Shown here piece after piece: positions 6,609 to 7,433 of a stretch of DNA of 7,433 nucleotides; within the stretch, counting starts at the first letter, position 1; every line of letters starts with the position of its first letter. A program made the translations under genes and the position numbers. This DNA comes from Cyclobacteriaceae bacterium (lineage in GTDB: Bacteria; Bacteroidota; Bacteroidia; Cytophagales; Cyclobacteriaceae): positions 1-7,433 of the forward strand of contig JAOUKG010000114.1 of the NCBI GenBank assembly GCA_029882725.1. Direction: 5' to 3'. The notes beneath the pieces are model-generated. The model was not told where the DNA came from. It was given only the letters and a program-made list of their open reading frames with translations, and made no database searches.

Positions 6609-7265
6609 ATGCAGTTTTTTATTGATACAGCTAATTTAAATGAGATCAAAGAAGCTTATGATCTCGGTGTACTCGATGGAGTAACCACCAACCCAAGTCT
6701 TATGGCCAAAGAGGGCATCACAGGCGAAAAAAATATTAAAGCACACTACAAAGCCATTTGTGATATTGTAGATGACAATGTCAGTGCTGAAGTTATTTCT
6801 ACAGACTTTGATGGAATGATCAGAGAGGCAGAAGAACTCGTTAAAATTGATGATAAAATAGTTGTAAAAATCCCGATGATAAAAGAGGGCATAAAGGCAA
6901 TTAAATATTTATCAGACAAGGGAATCAGAACAAATTGCACGCTTGTTTTCAGTGCTGGTCAAGCCCTGTTAGCAGCAAAAGCGGGAGCTACTTATGTTTC
7001 TCCATTTATAGGTAGATTGGATGATATTTCATTCGATGGAATGGAATTAATTGAACAAATTGTCCAAATTTATGATAATTATGGCTATCCAACGCAAGTA
7101 TTAGCTGCTTCTGTAAGACATACTATGCATCTTATTCAGTGTGCTGAAGTTGGTGCTGATGTGGCTACATGCCCTTTAAATGTTATTACTGCCTTACTAA
7201 AGCATCCTTTGACTGATAGCGGATTGGAGAAATTTTTAGCAGATCACGCAAAAGGAAATAAATAG
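6609..7265 (+). CDS. tal: Transaldolase, small TalC/FSA-type
   Basis: This 218-residue TIM-barrel enzyme probably moves the dihydroxyacetone unit from sedoheptulose 7-phosphate to glyceraldehyde 3-phosphate in the non-oxidative pentose phosphate pathway. Landmarks are FIDTANL (4-10), DGVTTNPSL (23-31), the Schiff-base Lys87 in [26 protein letters not shown] (108-127) and VLAASVRH (164-171). Automated annotation often calls this family fructose-6-phosphate aldolase. That activity is associated with a Gln and a Tyr near positions 59 and 131 of E. coli FsaA. By my alignment this protein has Glu61 and Phe133 there, as the transaldolase members do, so I favour transaldolase. It is full length for the family. 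It has a strong promoter candidate and a palindrome-rich upstream gap. An ABC ATPase gene starts two bases after its stop, so it leads an operon. Confidence 0.93.
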   Translation: MQFFIDTANLNEIKEAYDLGVLDGVTTNPSLMAKEGITGEKNIKAHYKAICDIVDDNVSAEVISTDFDGMIREAEELVKIDDKIVVKIPMIKEGIKAIKYLSDKGIRTNCTLVFSAGQALLAAKAGATYVSPFIGRLDDISFDGMELIEQIVQIYDNYGYPTQVLAASVRHTMHLIQCAEVGADVATCPLNVITALLKHPLTDSGLEKFLADHAKGNK

Positions 7266-7267
7266 CC

Positions 7268-7433
7268 ATGTTTTCATCAGAACCTGTAGTTTCAGTAAGT
7301 AAAGCCACTATTATTCAGGAAGATAAGCCTATTTTAACCGGGGTGGATTTTTCTATGGAGAAAGGGGAGTTTGTTTTTCTTATCGGTCGTACTGGTGGGG
7401 GAAAAAGCTCTTTATTGAAAACTATTTATGCCG
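7268..7433 (+). CDS. ftsE: ABC transporter ATP-binding protein, FtsE-like (5' end only)
   Basis: Only the first 55 codons are present. The protein reads through a first strand (VVSVSKATIIQEDKPILTGVDFS, 7-29) and the ABC motif EKGEFVFLIGRTGGGKSSLLK (31-51), with Walker A GRTGGGKS at 40-47, and then leaves the window. The Q-loop, signature, Walker B and H-loop are not visible. The pattern, with a short N-terminus and FVFLIGRTGGGKSSLLKTIYA, looks like the FtsE homologues of Bacteroidota. In division FtsE pairs with the membrane protein FtsX to control peptidoglycan hydrolases from the inner face of the membrane. Other small ABC ATPases (LolD-like) share the start, so FtsE is a preference, not a proof. 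The ATG at 7268 is two bases after the transaldolase stop and implies translation from the same mRNA. An ftsX downstream would support the call. Confidence 0.72.
   Translation, partial: MFSSEPVVSVSKATIIQEDKPILTGVDFSMEKGEFVFLIGRTGGGKSSLLKTIYA

Overview
This window looks like ordinary chromosome from a member of the Bacteroidota (Bacteroidetes). Three things suggest it: promoter-like sites that fit the phylum's -33 TTTG / -7 TAnnTTTG consensus, A-rich leaders with little Shine-Dalgarno signal, and a WbqC-family protein, a family common in this phylum. A Cytophagia-like lineage is possible but is only a guess. I see no transposase, integrase, phage gene, CRISPR array, tRNA or rRNA.

Positions 1-2009 (minus strand) hold a two-gene catabolic unit. 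A DapA-superfamily aldolase/deaminase is transcribed first. It is followed 41 bp later by an NADP-type 2-oxoglutarate-semialdehyde dehydrogenase that runs off the left edge of the window. The pair matches the last two steps of several routes that end at 2-oxoglutarate; trans-4-hydroxyproline catabolism is my preferred reading. Positions 2010-2267 are a divergent intergenic region with a promoter candidate on each strand.

Positions 2268-5561 (plus strand) hold a WbqC-family protein and then a complete ClpC, the two-AAA+ unfoldase of the ClpCP protease. All nucleotide-binding and pore motifs and the ClpP-docking loop are visible. The clpC transcript appears to end at an intrinsic terminator with a 13-bp perfect stem and a long, internally structured loop. 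A smaller hairpin pair lies just before it.

Positions 5759-6316 hold a hotdog-fold acyl-CoA thioesterase. The next 292 bp contain no gene but are rich in palindromes: two copies of an AAACGTTT-cored site 123 bp apart, one TTGTAA-G-TTACAA site, and a good promoter. This is the likely control region of the last operon. That operon starts with a small transaldolase of the TalC/FSA family (6609-7265). Two bases after it comes the start of an FtsE-like ABC ATPase, cut by the right edge.

I found no convincing new multi-gene system. The items most worth a second look are the palindrome cluster upstream of the transaldolase, the unusually large terminator after clpC, and the pathway assignment of the minus-strand pair.
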